Origin: Pseudonocardia parietis
GTDB taxonomy: Bacteria > Actinomycetota > Actinomycetes > Mycobacteriales > Pseudonocardiaceae
NCBI RefSeq assembly: GCF_017876315.1
Contig: NZ_JAGINU010000001.1
Span: 5,456,001 to 5,520,000, forward strand
Direction of reading: 5' to 3'
DNA length: 64,000 nucleotides
The translations under genes were made by a program, and so were the position numbers. The notes below the pieces were generated by a model. It saw only the letters and a program-made list of their open reading frames with translations, ran no database searches and was not told the origin of the DNA. This document shows, in pieces, positions 46,942 to 55,849 of the stretch (position 1 is its first letter; the number at the start of each line of letters is the position of its first letter).

Positions 46942-49848
46942 GTGAGCAGCACCGTGAACACCACCCCGGCGAGCAGCAACGCAGGCCGGGACACGGACGG
47001 CCGTCCGGCCCCCGGTCTGCACGAGACGCTGGCGACGGCGGTCCGCCCGGAGGCCGTCCGGACCCGGGCGATCGATGTGCTGGGCATGGCGCACGACGCC
47101 TCGCACTTCGCCCGCACCCCGCGCGCGGTGGTCACCGTGCAGGGTGCCGACGACGTCGCCCGGCTGTTCACCGCGTCCGCCGCGACCGGTGTGCCGCTGA
47201 CGTTCCGCGCCGGCGGCACCAGCCTGTCCGGCCAGGCCGTGACCGACGGGATCCTGGTCGACGCCCGGCGCCACTTCCGCGGCATCGAGATCCTCGACGA
47301 CGGCACCCGGGTCCGGGTCGGGCCCGGCGCGACCGTACGGGCGATCAACACCCGGCTCGCCCGCCACGGCCGGATGCTCGGCCCGGACCCGGCCAGCGAG
47401 GTCGCCTGCACCCTCGGCGGCGTCGTCGCGAACAACTCGTCCGGGATGGCCTGCGGCACCGCCGCGAACAGCTACGCGCTGCTCGACTCCCTCGAGATCG
47501 TCCTGCCGTCCGGGACCACACTGGACACCGGACACCCCGGCGCCGACGACGAGCTGCGCGCCCGCGAACCCGACCTGTGGGCCGGGCTGGCCCGGCTGCG
47601 GGACCGCCTGCGCGGCAACGAGGCCACCCGCACGAGCATCGAGACGCAGTTCTCGCTCAAGAACACGATGGGCTACGGGCTGAACTCGTTCCTCGACCAC
47701 GACCGCCCGGTCGACATCCTCACCCACCTGATCGTCGGCTCCGAGGGCACGCTCGCGTTCATCACCTCGATCACCATGCGCACCGTGCCCGTGCTGGCCC
47801 ACACCCGCACCGGACTGCTGGTGTTCTCCGACCTCGCCGAGGCCAACCGCGCGCTGCCCGATCTCGTCGACTCCCGGCCCGCCACGATCGAGCTGCTCGA
47901 CGCCACCTCGCTGCGCGTCGGGCAGGCCGACACCGACGCCGACCCCCGCCTGCGCGCCCTGTCCGTCGACGCACACGCGGCACTGCTGGTCGAGTACCGC
48001 GGGCACACCGCCGCCGAGGTCGACGAGCTCGCCGGGGCCGCGTCGGGGCTGCTGGGACGGCTCCCGCTGCACGGCCCGCGCGAGCTGTCCGCCGACCCGG
48101 CGGCCAAGGCCGGGCTGTGGAAGCTGCGCAAGGGCCTCTACGCCAAGGTCGCCGGCGCGCGGCCCCCCGGCACCGCCGCGCTGCTGGAGGACATCGCCGT
48201 CCCGGTCCCGGACCTGCTCGCGACCTGCGAGGGCCTGATCGAGCTGTTCGGCCGCCACGGCTACGACGACGCGGTGATCTTCGGCCACGCCAAGGACGGC
48301 AACGTCCACTTCATGCTCACCGAGCGGCTCGGCGACTCCGGCGGAGACACCAGCGGCCGCGACCGGTTCGGCCGCTTCACCGACGACATGGTCGACCTCG
48401 TGCTCGCCCACGGCGGCACGCTCAAGGCCGAGCACGGCACCGGGCGGATGATGACCCCGTTCGTCCGCCGCCAGTACGGCGACGACCTCTACCAGGTCAT
48501 GCAGGAGATCAAACGACTCTGCGACCCGCACGGGCTGCTCTCACCCGGGGTCGTCCTCGACGAGGATCCCGCCGCGCACCTGTCCGACCTCAAGTCCGCC
48601 CCACCGGTCGAGTCCGAGGTGGACCGCTGCGTGGAGTGCGGGTTCTGCGAACCCGTCTGCCCCAGCCGCGACCTGACCACCACACCGCGCCAGCGGATCG
48701 TGCTGCGCCGCGAGCTCGAGAAGGCCCGCGCCGCCGGTGACCACGCACTGGTCGCCGAGCTGGAGGACGACTACGCCTACGACGGCGTCGACACCTGCGC
48801 CGTCGACGGCATGTGCGGCACCGCCTGCCCGGTCACGATCAACACCGGCGACCTGATCCGGCGCCTGCGCGCCGAACGCCCGCAGAAGACCGCCGCGAAG
48901 GGCTGGGAGTTCGCCGCCAAGCACTGGAACGCCACGACCCGGCTCGCCGGGACCGCCCTGACCGTCGCGAAGAAGGTCCCCGGCGCCGGCCCGGCGTCCG
49001 CGGCGCTGCGGAAGGTCGTCGGACCCGAGCAGGTACCGCAATGGGCCCCCGACCTGCCCGCCGGTGGCGCCCACCGCGTCCCGAGCGGGCTGGTCTCGCA
49101 GCGCGCCGCGGTCGCCGACCTGGTGCTGTTCTCCTCCTGCACCGGCGCCATGTTCGGCTCCACCTCCGGCTCCACCGGCGGGGCCGGCGGGGACCGGGGC
49201 GCCGCGGAGGCGTTCGTCCGGCTCTGCCACCGCGCCGGCGTCCGGGCCACGGCGCCCGAGAACCTGCCGTCGCTGTGCTGCGGCACCCCCTGGAAGTCCA
49301 AGGGCCTGTCCGACGGCGCCGCCGCGATGGCCCAACGAGTGCTGCCCGCACTCTGGACGGCCACCCGGCGCGGCGCGATCCCGGTCGTGTCCGACGCGTC
49401 GTCGTGCACCGAGGGGCTGCGGGTCATGATCGCCTCCGGACCCGCGCAGTACCACGGCATCGAGGTGCTCGACTCCGTGTCCTACGCCGCCGAGCACCTG
49501 CTGCCCAAGGTCACGGTGCGCGAGCCGCTGGGCCGGCTCGTGCTCCACCCGACCTGCTCGGCGACCCAGCTCGGCCTGGTCGAACCGCTGCGCCGCCTCG
49601 CCGCCGCGGTCGCGACGGACGTCGTCGTGCCCGACTCCTGGGGATGCTGCGGATTCGCCGGCGACCGCGGGCTGCTGCACCCCGAGCTCACCGCCTCGGC
49701 CACCGCCGAGCAGGCCTGGGAGATCGCCGGGATCGACGCCGACGCCCACGCCTCCTGCAACCGGACCTGCGAGATCGGGATGAGCCGGGCCACCGGCCGC
49801 GACTACGTCCACGTGCTCGAACTGCTGGAGCGGGCCACCCGCGGCTGA
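46942..49848 (+). CDS. FAD-binding and [4Fe-4S] oxidoreductase, D-lactate/glycolate dehydrogenase type
   Basis: The 968-residue protein fuses a GlcD-like FAD part with a GlcF/LutA-like iron-sulfur part. The FAD_binding_4 domain shows FRAGGTSLSGQAV and LGGVVANNSSGMACGT (residues about 85-165). The substrate lobe follows with HAKDGNVHFML. Two ferredoxin-type clusters are CVECGFCEPVCP (from 563) and CAVDGMCGTACP (from 619). CCG-type motifs SLCCGTPW (near 779) and SWGCCGFAGD (near 903) close the protein. Members oxidise D-lactate, glycolate or D-2-hydroxyglutarate and feed electrons to quinone. GTG 46942 follows GAGGAGG. Confidence 0.9.
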   Translation: MSSTVNTTPASSNAGRDTDGRPAPGLHETLATAVRPEAVRTRAIDVLGMAHDASHFARTPRAVVTVQGADDVARLFTASAATGVPLTFRAGGTSLSGQAVTDGILVDARRHFRGIEILDDGTRVRVGPGATVRAINTRLARHGRMLGPDPASEVACTLGGVVANNSSGMACGTAANSYALLDSLEIVLPSGTTLDTGHPGADDELRAREPDLWAGLARLRDRLRGNEATRTSIETQFSLKNTMGYGLNSFLDHDRPVDILTHLIVGSEGTLAFITSITMRTVPVLAHTRTGLLVFSDLAEANRALPDLVDSRPATIELLDATSLRVGQADTDADPRLRALSVDAHAALLVEYRGHTAAEVDELAGAASGLLGRLPLHGPRELSADPAAKAGLWKLRKGLYAKVAGARPPGTAALLEDIAVPVPDLLATCEGLIELFGRHGYDDAVIFGHAKDGNVHFMLTERLGDSGGDTSGRDRFGRFTDDMVDLVLAHGGTLKAEHGTGRMMTPFVRRQYGDDLYQVMQEIKRLCDPHGLLSPGVVLDEDPAAHLSDLKSAPPVESEVDRCVECGFCEPVCPSRDLTTTPRQRIVLRRELEKARAAGDHALVAELEDDYAYDGVDTCAVDGMCGTACPVTINTGDLIRRLRAERPQKTAAKGWEFAAKHWNATTRLAGTALTVAKKVPGAGPASAALRKVVGPEQVPQWAPDLPAGGAHRVPSGLVSQRAAVADLVLFSSCTGAMFGSTSGSTGGAGGDRGAAEAFVRLCHRAGVRATAPENLPSLCCGTPWKSKGLSDGAAAMAQRVLPALWTATRRGAIPVVSDASSCTEGLRVMIASGPAQYHGIEVLDSVSYAAEHLLPKVTVREPLGRLVLHPTCSATQLGLVEPLRRLAAAVATDVVVPDSWGCCGFAGDRGLLHPELTASATAEQAWEIAGIDADAHASCNRTCEIGMSRATGRDYVHVLELLERATRG

Positions 49849-50029
49849 CCGTCACGACCTGCCGCCGACACTCACCCGGATCAGTGACGCCGTACCGTCG
49901 TGCGTCACTCTCCGACTTGATTCTCGTGACCTTTTACGATCAAGTACTTGTTTGGAGCGCTGCATTCCGGGAAAGAATGTCCGTGATGCGCACTTCCGAG
50001 GGGCAGTGCGCAGTGGGAGGAGCCGGGAC
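49849..50029. promoter_or_regulatory. AT-rich upstream region of the 132-residue protein
   Basis: The middle of this gap is AT-richer than average. It carries CTTGAT and ATCAAG as an inverted repeat 17 bp apart (about 49917-49945) and CATTC-CGGGAAA-GAATG near 49963. A TTGATT hexamer is present, but I cannot assign a -10 with confidence. Confidence 0.3.
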
Positions 50030-50428
50030 GTGACCGTTGTGAGCACCGGGACACCGACGAGCACCGTGATGGCCGTCGTCCGCGTCGAGGCCCCGGCCGG
50101 GGTCGACGCGCCGGCGGTGGAAGCCGAACTGACCCGAGCACTGCACGAGCACCGGAAGCGGCCGATGACCGTCGAGCTGTCGCTCGCCGACGGCACCGGA
50201 CCGTGGCCGCGCCGCGGGCCGACGCGCTACGCCTTCGTCGCCGTCCTGACCCTCGCCGGGCGCACCGTGCCGGACCGGCTGGCGCGCAAGGTCGAGAAGA
50301 TCGCCCGGAAGGCGCTCGAGCGGCGGTTCGGCCGCCCGGCCGGCGCACAGGTGCGCACCGACATGACCGACGCCGAAGCCGGTGCCTACTGGTACAGCCT
50401 GCGCGGGACGCCCCACCGGCAGGCGTGA
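50030..50428 (+). CDS. Conserved-looking protein of unknown function, 132 residues
   Basis: I do not recognise a family. The protein is mixed alpha/beta and basic in its second half (LARKVEKIARKALERRFGRP) and contains a YAFVAVLTLAGRTVP strand pair and a final GAYWYSLRGTPHRQA. No signal peptide or membrane helix is seen. GTG 50030 has GGGAGGAG upstream at slightly long spacing. It lies 80 bp before the methylmalonate-semialdehyde dehydrogenase gene on the same strand and could be co-transcribed. Confidence 0.6.
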   Translation: MTVVSTGTPTSTVMAVVRVEAPAGVDAPAVEAELTRALHEHRKRPMTVELSLADGTGPWPRRGPTRYAFVAVLTLAGRTVPDRLARKVEKIARKALERRFGRPAGAQVRTDMTDAEAGAYWYSLRGTPHRQA

Positions 50429-50462
50429 GCGGCGGCCGGTCCCACGGTGTACGACGGGAGCA

Positions 50463-50478
50463 GGGCCGCCGGCGGCCC
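50463..50478. promoter_or_regulatory. Palindrome before mmsA
   Basis: GGGCCGCCGGCGGCCC is a perfect 16-bp palindrome about 30 bp before the mmsA start. In RNA it would form a strong hairpin just upstream of the ribosome site; in DNA it could be an operator. Confidence 0.35.
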
Positions 50479-50508
50479 GGCCCAGGACGGCTCCCGAGAA
50501 GAGGAATG

Positions 50509-52044
50509 ATGACGAGCACGATCGACGACCAGGTCGAGACCCGGACGCTGCACCACTGGGCAGGCGGGAAGCCCGTCGAGGGCACCTCCGGGCGCTTCTC
50601 CGACGTCACGAACCCGGCCACCGGCGCCGTCACCGCGCACCTGCCCCTGGCCGACGCCGACGAGGCCGCGTCCGTGATCGCCGCCGCGCAGGCCGCGTTC
50701 CCCGGCTGGCGCGACACCAGCCTGAGCCGGCGCACCCAGATCCTGTTCCGCTTCCGCGAGCTGCTCAACCAGCGGGCGCCCGAGCTCGCCGAGCTGATCA
50801 CCGCCGAGCACGGCAAGGTTCTCTCCGACGCCGCCGGGGAGGTCGCCCGCGGTCAGGAGGTCGTCGAGTTCGCCTGCGGCATGCCGCACCTGCTCAAGGG
50901 CTCGGCCACCGAGAACGCCTCCACCGGCGTCGACGTCCACTCGGTCCGCCAGCCGCTCGGCGTCGTCGGCATCATCAGCCCGTTCAACTTCCCGGCCATG
51001 GTCCCGATGTGGTTCTTCCCCATCGCCGTCGCCGCCGGCAACACCGTCGTCCTCAAGCCCTCGGAGAAGGTCCCCTCCGCCGCGCTGTGGATGGCCGAAC
51101 TCTGGCGCGAGGCCGGGCTCCCGGACGGGGTGTTCAACGTCCTGAACGGCGACAGGACCGCCGTCGACGCACTGCTCACCAGCCCGGACGTCAAGTCCGT
51201 CAGCTTCGTCGGCTCCACCCCGATCGCCCGCTACGTCTACGAGACCGCCACCGCGCACGGCAAGCGCGTCCAGGCACTCGGCGGCGCGAAGAACCACATG
51301 GTCGTCCTGCCCGACGCCGACCTCGACCTCGCCGCCGACCAGGCCGTCAACGCCGGCTTCGGCTCCGCGGGCGAACGCTGCATGGCCGTCTCCGCGCTCG
51401 TGGCGGTCGGCGACATCGCCGACACCCTCGTCGACAAGATCGCCGAACGGGCCCGCGCCCTGCACACCGGTGACGGCCGCCGCTCCTGCGACATGGGTCC
51501 CCTGGTCACCGCCGCCGCCCGCGAACGCGTCACCGGCTACATCGACGCCGGCGAGACCGAGGGCGCCACCGTCGTCGTCGACGGCCGCACCGGTGAGTAC
51601 GACGCCGACCCGGCCCCGGACACCGACGGCGGCTTCTTCGTCGGCCCCACCCTGCTCGACCGGGTCGGCACCGGCATGAGCGTCTACACCGACGAGATCT
51701 TCGGCCCCGTCCTCTCCGTGCTCCGCGTGGACACCTACGAACAGGCCGTCGACCTGGTCAACGCCAACCCCTACGGCAACGGCACCGCGATCTTCACCAA
51801 CGACGGCGGTGCGGCCCGGCGCTTCCAGAACGAGGTCGAGGTCGGCATGATCGGCGTGAACGTGCCGGTCCCCGTCCCGATGGCCTACTACAGCTTCGGC
51901 GGCTGGAAGAACTCGCTGTTCGGCGACACCCACGCCCACGGCACCGAGGGCGTGCACTTCTTCACCCGCGCCAAGGTCGTCACCACCCGCTGGCTCGACC
52001 CCAGCCACGCCGGCGTCGACCTCGGCTTCCCCACCAACGGCTGA
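50509..52044 (+). CDS. mmsA: Methylmalonate-semialdehyde dehydrogenase (CoA-acylating)
   Basis: The 511-residue aldehyde dehydrogenase carries nucleophile C291 in FGSAGERCMA and oxyanion N160 in PFNFP. The usual general-base Glu motif (ELGGK) is replaced by LGGAKNHMVVLPDAD, the hallmark of MmsA. It converts methylmalonate semialdehyde and malonate semialdehyde to propionyl-CoA and acetyl-CoA in valine, inositol and beta-alanine breakdown. Two adjacent ATG codons exist; the second (50509) leaves a little room after GAGGA. It is convergent with a PucR regulator gene, and an ABC importer follows beyond. Confidence 0.92.
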   Translation: MTSTIDDQVETRTLHHWAGGKPVEGTSGRFSDVTNPATGAVTAHLPLADADEAASVIAAAQAAFPGWRDTSLSRRTQILFRFRELLNQRAPELAELITAEHGKVLSDAAGEVARGQEVVEFACGMPHLLKGSATENASTGVDVHSVRQPLGVVGIISPFNFPAMVPMWFFPIAVAAGNTVVLKPSEKVPSAALWMAELWREAGLPDGVFNVLNGDRTAVDALLTSPDVKSVSFVGSTPIARYVYETATAHGKRVQALGGAKNHMVVLPDADLDLAADQAVNAGFGSAGERCMAVSALVAVGDIADTLVDKIAERARALHTGDGRRSCDMGPLVTAAARERVTGYIDAGETEGATVVVDGRTGEYDADPAPDTDGGFFVGPTLLDRVGTGMSVYTDEIFGPVLSVLRVDTYEQAVDLVNANPYGNGTAIFTNDGGAARRFQNEVEVGMIGVNVPVPVPMAYYSFGGWKNSLFGDTHAHGTEGVHFFTRAKVVTTRWLDPSHAGVDLGFPTNG

Positions 52045-52049
52045 CGTGC

Positions 52050-53366
52050 TCAGGGGACCCGGCGGGAGCGCAGCCCCATCAGCCCGAGGGTGAGCAGCAG
52101 CCGGTCCCGCGGATCGCCGAGCGACCGGCCGGTGACGGACTCGATCCGGCGCAACCGGTAGATCACCGTGTTGCGGTGGCAGAACAACGTCCGCGCCGCG
52201 TGGGTCGGTGAGCCGCCGCAGCTCAGCAGGGCGTCGAGGGTGTGGAGAAGGGTGTCCCGGTCGGCGTCGGGCAGGTCGAGCAGCCCGGCCAGCGCCGTGC
52301 GGGTCAGCCGGTCGACGAGCTCGGGGCTGTCCGCGAGCAGCGCCTCCGGCAGCCGCTCGTCGAGCGCGGCCAGACCGCTGCCGCTCACGGTGCGCACGGC
52401 CGTGCGGGCCAACCGGTAACCGGCGGCCACCCCGGACGGGCCGTCGACCGGCGGGGACATCCCGGCCCGGCCGGTCACGCACGGCCGCAGCATCTCGACG
52501 ACCTCGCCGTGGGCCCGCGAACCCAGCGCGACCAGCCCCACCAGTTCCTGCTCGCGCAGCACCCAGGACGACACGACCGAGTGCCCCGCCAGCGTCCGGT
52601 GCGGCTCCTGCAACGGGTCGGTGCCCGCACCGTCCAGGCACCCCACGACCACGACCAGCGCCCCGGAGTCGGGCAGGCCGAGCACCCCCACCGCCTCCCG
52701 GGCGAAGACCGGGTCCCGGCCGCGCCCGGCCAGCAACGCGTCCAGGACGGCGTGCCGGCGGCTGAGGTCCTGGCTGCGCACCCGCTGCTCCTCCTGCCGG
52801 TAGGCGTCGACCAGCGCCGAGGAGCTCCCGTCGTGGGTGCGCCACACGTAGCTCGCGGCGTCGAGCAGGGCGAGGTCGTACGCCCCGTCGAAACGCCGGC
52901 GGGAGGTCTGCAGCAGCGACTCCCAGAGCAGCCGCCCGCCCAGCCGGTAGGCGCGCAGCACCGCCTCCAGCGGGACCCCCTGGCGGGCCCGCCGCCGCCC
53001 CGTCGCCCGGGTGGAGTCGGCCGGGTCGACGCCCTCGGGCACCCGGTCGGCCAGCACCTCGATCCCGCGCTGCAGGTTCGACCGGCAGGCGTCACGCAGC
53101 TCGTCGAGCAGGTCGAGTTCCACGTAACACGGTTCGCGCCGCAGGATCTGCAGCGTGAGCCGGTCGGTCAGGCTGTCCACCTCGTCCAGCAGCACACCGC
53201 CCAACTCGCGCAGGGCTGCCTCGACCGACGCAGCGAGCGGCCGGGCCCGCGGCGGCTCCCCCTCGTCGGACAGCACGGCGTCACTGTGCACCGCGCGCAC
53301 CCGGCCGTCCATCGATTCGGGCACACAGCCCAGGGTCCGGGCATCGATGTTGGGCGCTGCGCCCAT
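52050..53366 (-). CDS. PucR/CdaR-type transcriptional regulator
   Basis: The 438-residue protein ends in the PucR helix-turn-helix LLSCGGSPTHAARTLFCHRNTVIYRLRRIESVTGRSL and has an N-terminal helical sensor region (LEAVLRAYRLGGRLLWESLLQ). The start is uncertain: ATG 53364-53366 lacks a ribosome site, and an in-frame Met 18 codons later is an alternative. The gene is convergent with mmsA (5 bp between stops) and divergent from the branched-chain-type ABC importer. It is therefore a good candidate regulator of both. Confidence 0.85.
   Translation of the reverse strand: MGAAPNIDARTLGCVPESMDGRVRAVHSDAVLSDEGEPPRARPLAASVEAALRELGGVLLDEVDSLTDRLTLQILRREPCYVELDLLDELRDACRSNLQRGIEVLADRVPEGVDPADSTRATGRRRARQGVPLEAVLRAYRLGGRLLWESLLQTSRRRFDGAYDLALLDAASYVWRTHDGSSSALVDAYRQEEQRVRSQDLSRRHAVLDALLAGRGRDPVFAREAVGVLGLPDSGALVVVVGCLDGAGTDPLQEPHRTLAGHSVVSSWVLREQELVGLVALGSRAHGEVVEMLRPCVTGRAGMSPPVDGPSGVAAGYRLARTAVRTVSGSGLAALDERLPEALLADSPELVDRLTRTALAGLLDLPDADRDTLLHTLDALLSCGGSPTHAARTLFCHRNTVIYRLRRIESVTGRSLGDPRDRLLLTLGLMGLRSRRVP
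53351..53365. promoter_or_regulatory. Palindrome at the PucR start codon
   Basis: TGGGCGC-T-GCGCCCA is a perfect 7-bp inverted repeat overlapping the upstream ATG of the PucR gene and lying in the divergent promoter region of the ABC operon. It could be an operator, especially if translation starts further downstream. Confidence 0.35.
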
Positions 53367-53460
53367 AGCGGTGACTGGACGCGACGCCCAATCTGTAACC
53401 CCATCGAGTGGGCCCGATCACACGGATCCGGGTGCGACGACCACCGGCGAAGGAGCAGGC

Positions 53461-54234
53461 ATGGCCGCCACCGAGCCGCTGTTCCGGGTCGACGGGATCG
53501 GGGTCCGCTTCGGCGGTCTGGTCGCGTTGGACGAGGTCTCGCTGTCCGTGGCCCCCGGCGAGGTGCACGGCGTGATCGGGCCGAACGGGGCGGGCAAGAC
53601 GACGCTGTTCAACGTCTGCTGCGGGTTCGTCCGGCCGGACACCGGGTCGCTGGCCTGGCACGGGGAACCGGTCCACAACCTGGCGCCGCACCGGCTGGCG
53701 CGGATGGGGATCGCCCGCACGCTGCAGGGGGTGGGCCTGTTCCGGGGCCTCACCGTCCTGGAGAACGTGATGGTCGGCGCGGACCGGCATCACCGCGCGG
53801 GGTTCTTCTCGGCGCTGCTGGCGTTGCGCCGATCGGACGCCGACGAGCGTGCACTGCGAACACGGTCGGGCGCCGTTCTCGCGGAGCTGGGCGTCGAGAC
53901 CTATGCCGACCGGCTGCCCGGCAGCCTGCCCTACCCGGTGCAGAAGCGGGTGGCGCTGGCCAGGGCCCTGGTCGCCGGCCCCGAGATGCTCCTGCTCGAC
54001 GAGCCCGCCAGCGGGCTGGGCGCCGACGACATGGCCGAGCTCGGTGAGCGGATCCGCTCGCTGCGCGACCGGACGGCCGTGGTCCTGGTGGAACACCACA
54101 TGGACCTGGTGATGAGCGTCTGCGACACGATCACGGTGCTGGACTTCGGACGGGTGGTCGCCGCGGGCACCCCCGACCAGGTACGCGACGACCCCGCCGT
54201 GATCGACGCCTACCTGGGTGAGGAGGCCCGGTGA
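53461..54234 (+). CDS. livG: Branched-chain-type ABC transporter ATP-binding protein (LivG-like)
   Basis: The 257-residue subunit has Walker A GPNGAGKTT, the HAAT-family segment GIARTLQGVGLFRGLTVLENVMVG, Walker B MLLLDEP and switch His in VEHHMDLVMSV. The signature motif reads LPYPVQKRVALARAL instead of LSGGQ-type, a known looser form in this family (LSYGxQR). AAGGAG lies before ATG 53461. It starts a five-gene operon and works with LivF, H, M and the binding protein to import hydrophobic amino acids, amides or related compounds. Confidence 0.9.
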   Translation: MAATEPLFRVDGIGVRFGGLVALDEVSLSVAPGEVHGVIGPNGAGKTTLFNVCCGFVRPDTGSLAWHGEPVHNLAPHRLARMGIARTLQGVGLFRGLTVLENVMVGADRHHRAGFFSALLALRRSDADERALRTRSGAVLAELGVETYADRLPGSLPYPVQKRVALARALVAGPEMLLLDEPASGLGADDMAELGERIRSLRDRTAVVLVEHHMDLVMSVCDTITVLDFGRVVAAGTPDQVRDDPAVIDAYLGEEAR

Positions 54235-54962
54235 GCACGGCACCGGTGACCGCGGCGCTCGAGGTCCGGGGGCTGAGCACGGCCTACGGCCCGGTGACGG
54301 CGCTGGAGGAGGTCGACGTCACCGCCGAGCGGGGCCGGATCACCGCCGTGCTCGGCGCGAACGGTGCCGGCAAGTCCACGCTGCTGCGCACGATCTCCGG
54401 GCTGGTCCCGGCCGGGGCGGGCGAGGTGCTCGTCGGCGGGGTGGACCACACCCGCTCACCCGCCGAGCGGATCGCGCGGGCCGGCGTCGCGCACGTCCCC
54501 GAGGGCCGGGGCGTGATCACCGAGCTGACGGTGGAGGAGAACCTGCGCCTGGGCGCCTTGCTGGGTACCGCGCGCAAGCGCACCGACCGGTCGCTCGACG
54601 ACGTCTACACGATGTTCCCGCCACTGGCCGAGCGCCGCAGTCGCAACTGCGACACCCTCTCCGGCGGGGAGCGTCAGATGCTGGTGATCGGGCGGGCGTT
54701 GCTGTGCGGGCCCGACGTGCTGCTGCTCGACGAGCCGTCGCTCGGACTCGCCCCGCGGGTCGTCGGGCAGATCTTCGGCCTGCTGCGCGAGCTGGTGGAC
54801 GCCGCGGACATCAGCGTGCTGCTGGTCGAGCAGAACGCGCGCAGCGCCCTGTCCATCGCCGACGTCGGGGTGGTGCTCAACCTCGGCCGCGTGGTCGCCC
54901 GCGACGACGCCGCCGTGCTGGCCGCCGACGACGGGCTCCGCCACGCCTACCTGGGCTTCTAG
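54231..54962 (+). CDS. livF: Branched-chain-type ABC transporter ATP-binding protein (LivF-like)
   Basis: The 243-residue second ATPase has Walker A GANGAGKST, the LivF-type GVAHVPEGRGVITELTVEENLRLG, signature LSGGERQM, Walker B VLLLDEPSLGLAPRVV and VEQNARSALSIAD. GTG 54231 overlaps the livG stop by GTGA. It pairs with LivG as the heterodimeric motor. Confidence 0.92.
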   Translation: MSTAPVTAALEVRGLSTAYGPVTALEEVDVTAERGRITAVLGANGAGKSTLLRTISGLVPAGAGEVLVGGVDHTRSPAERIARAGVAHVPEGRGVITELTVEENLRLGALLGTARKRTDRSLDDVYTMFPPLAERRSRNCDTLSGGERQMLVIGRALLCGPDVLLLDEPSLGLAPRVVGQIFGLLRELVDAADISVLLVEQNARSALSIADVGVVLNLGRVVARDDAAVLAADDGLRHAYLGF

Positions 54963-54970
54963 GGGAGAAC

Positions 54971-55849
54971 ATGCAGCAGTTCCTGAACGTGACGCTGACC
55001 GGGCTGAGCCAGGGCGCGATCTACGCGGCGTTCGCACTGGCCCTGGTGCTGATCTGGCGCTCCACCCGGATCGTGAACTTCGCCCAGGGCTCGATGGCCA
55101 TGTTCACCACCTACCTGGCCCTGATCGTGATCGAGCGGACCGGTTCCTACTGGCTGGGGCTGGTGGTCGCGCTCGGCGCAGGCCTGCTGCTCGGGGCCGG
55201 GATCGAACGGCTGATCATCCGCCGGGTCGAGGGCGGGCCGGAGCTGAGCGCCATCATCGTCACGCTGGGCCTGTTCGTGGCCATCCAGGCGCTGGCCGCG
55301 ATCATGTTCGGTGCCACGTTCCGCTCGTTCCCGGCCCCGTTCGACCTGCGCGGGATCGTGGTCGGCGGGGTGAACATCGCCTTCACCCCGTTCTCGATGT
55401 TCGTGATCGGCTCGGTCGTGCTGGTGATGGGCGCGCTGGTGGCGTTGTTCCGGTTCACCGACGTCGGCCTGCAGATGCGCGCCGCGGCCTTCAACGGCGA
55501 GGTGGCCCGGCTGCTCGGCGTCCCGGTCGGGCGGTTGCTGACGCTGGGCTGGGCACTGGCCGCGGTGGTCGGTTCGCTGTCCGGTCTGCTGATCGCCGGG
55601 GGCAGCCTGGTCTACCCGGCCTACATGGACCCGATCATCGTCTACGGGTTCGTGGCGGCCGTGCTGGGCGGGCTGGACTCCCCGGGCGGCGCCGTCGTCG
55701 GCGGGCTGACGATCGGGCTGGCCCTGAGCTACGTCAGCGGCTACCTCGGCAGCGAGCTGGTCGCGCTCACCGCGCTGGCGATCCTGGTCGCGGTGCTGCT
55801 GGCCCGCCCGCAGGGCCTGTTCGCCCGGACCGCGGCGCGGCGGGTCTGA
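54971..55849 (+). CDS. livH: Branched-chain-type ABC transporter permease (LivH-like)
   Basis: The 292-residue membrane protein has about eight hydrophobic segments and the LivH start GLSQGAIYAAFALALVLIWRSTRIVNFAQGSMAM. The cytoplasmic loop FNGEVARLLGVPVGRLLTLGW docks on the ATPases. AGGGGAG lies just before ATG 54971. The stop overlaps the next ATG. Confidence 0.92.
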   Translation: MQQFLNVTLTGLSQGAIYAAFALALVLIWRSTRIVNFAQGSMAMFTTYLALIVIERTGSYWLGLVVALGAGLLLGAGIERLIIRRVEGGPELSAIIVTLGLFVAIQALAAIMFGATFRSFPAPFDLRGIVVGGVNIAFTPFSMFVIGSVVLVMGALVALFRFTDVGLQMRAAAFNGEVARLLGVPVGRLLTLGWALAAVVGSLSGLLIAGGSLVYPAYMDPIIVYGFVAAVLGGLDSPGGAVVGGLTIGLALSYVSGYLGSELVALTALAILVAVLLARPQGLFARTAARRV

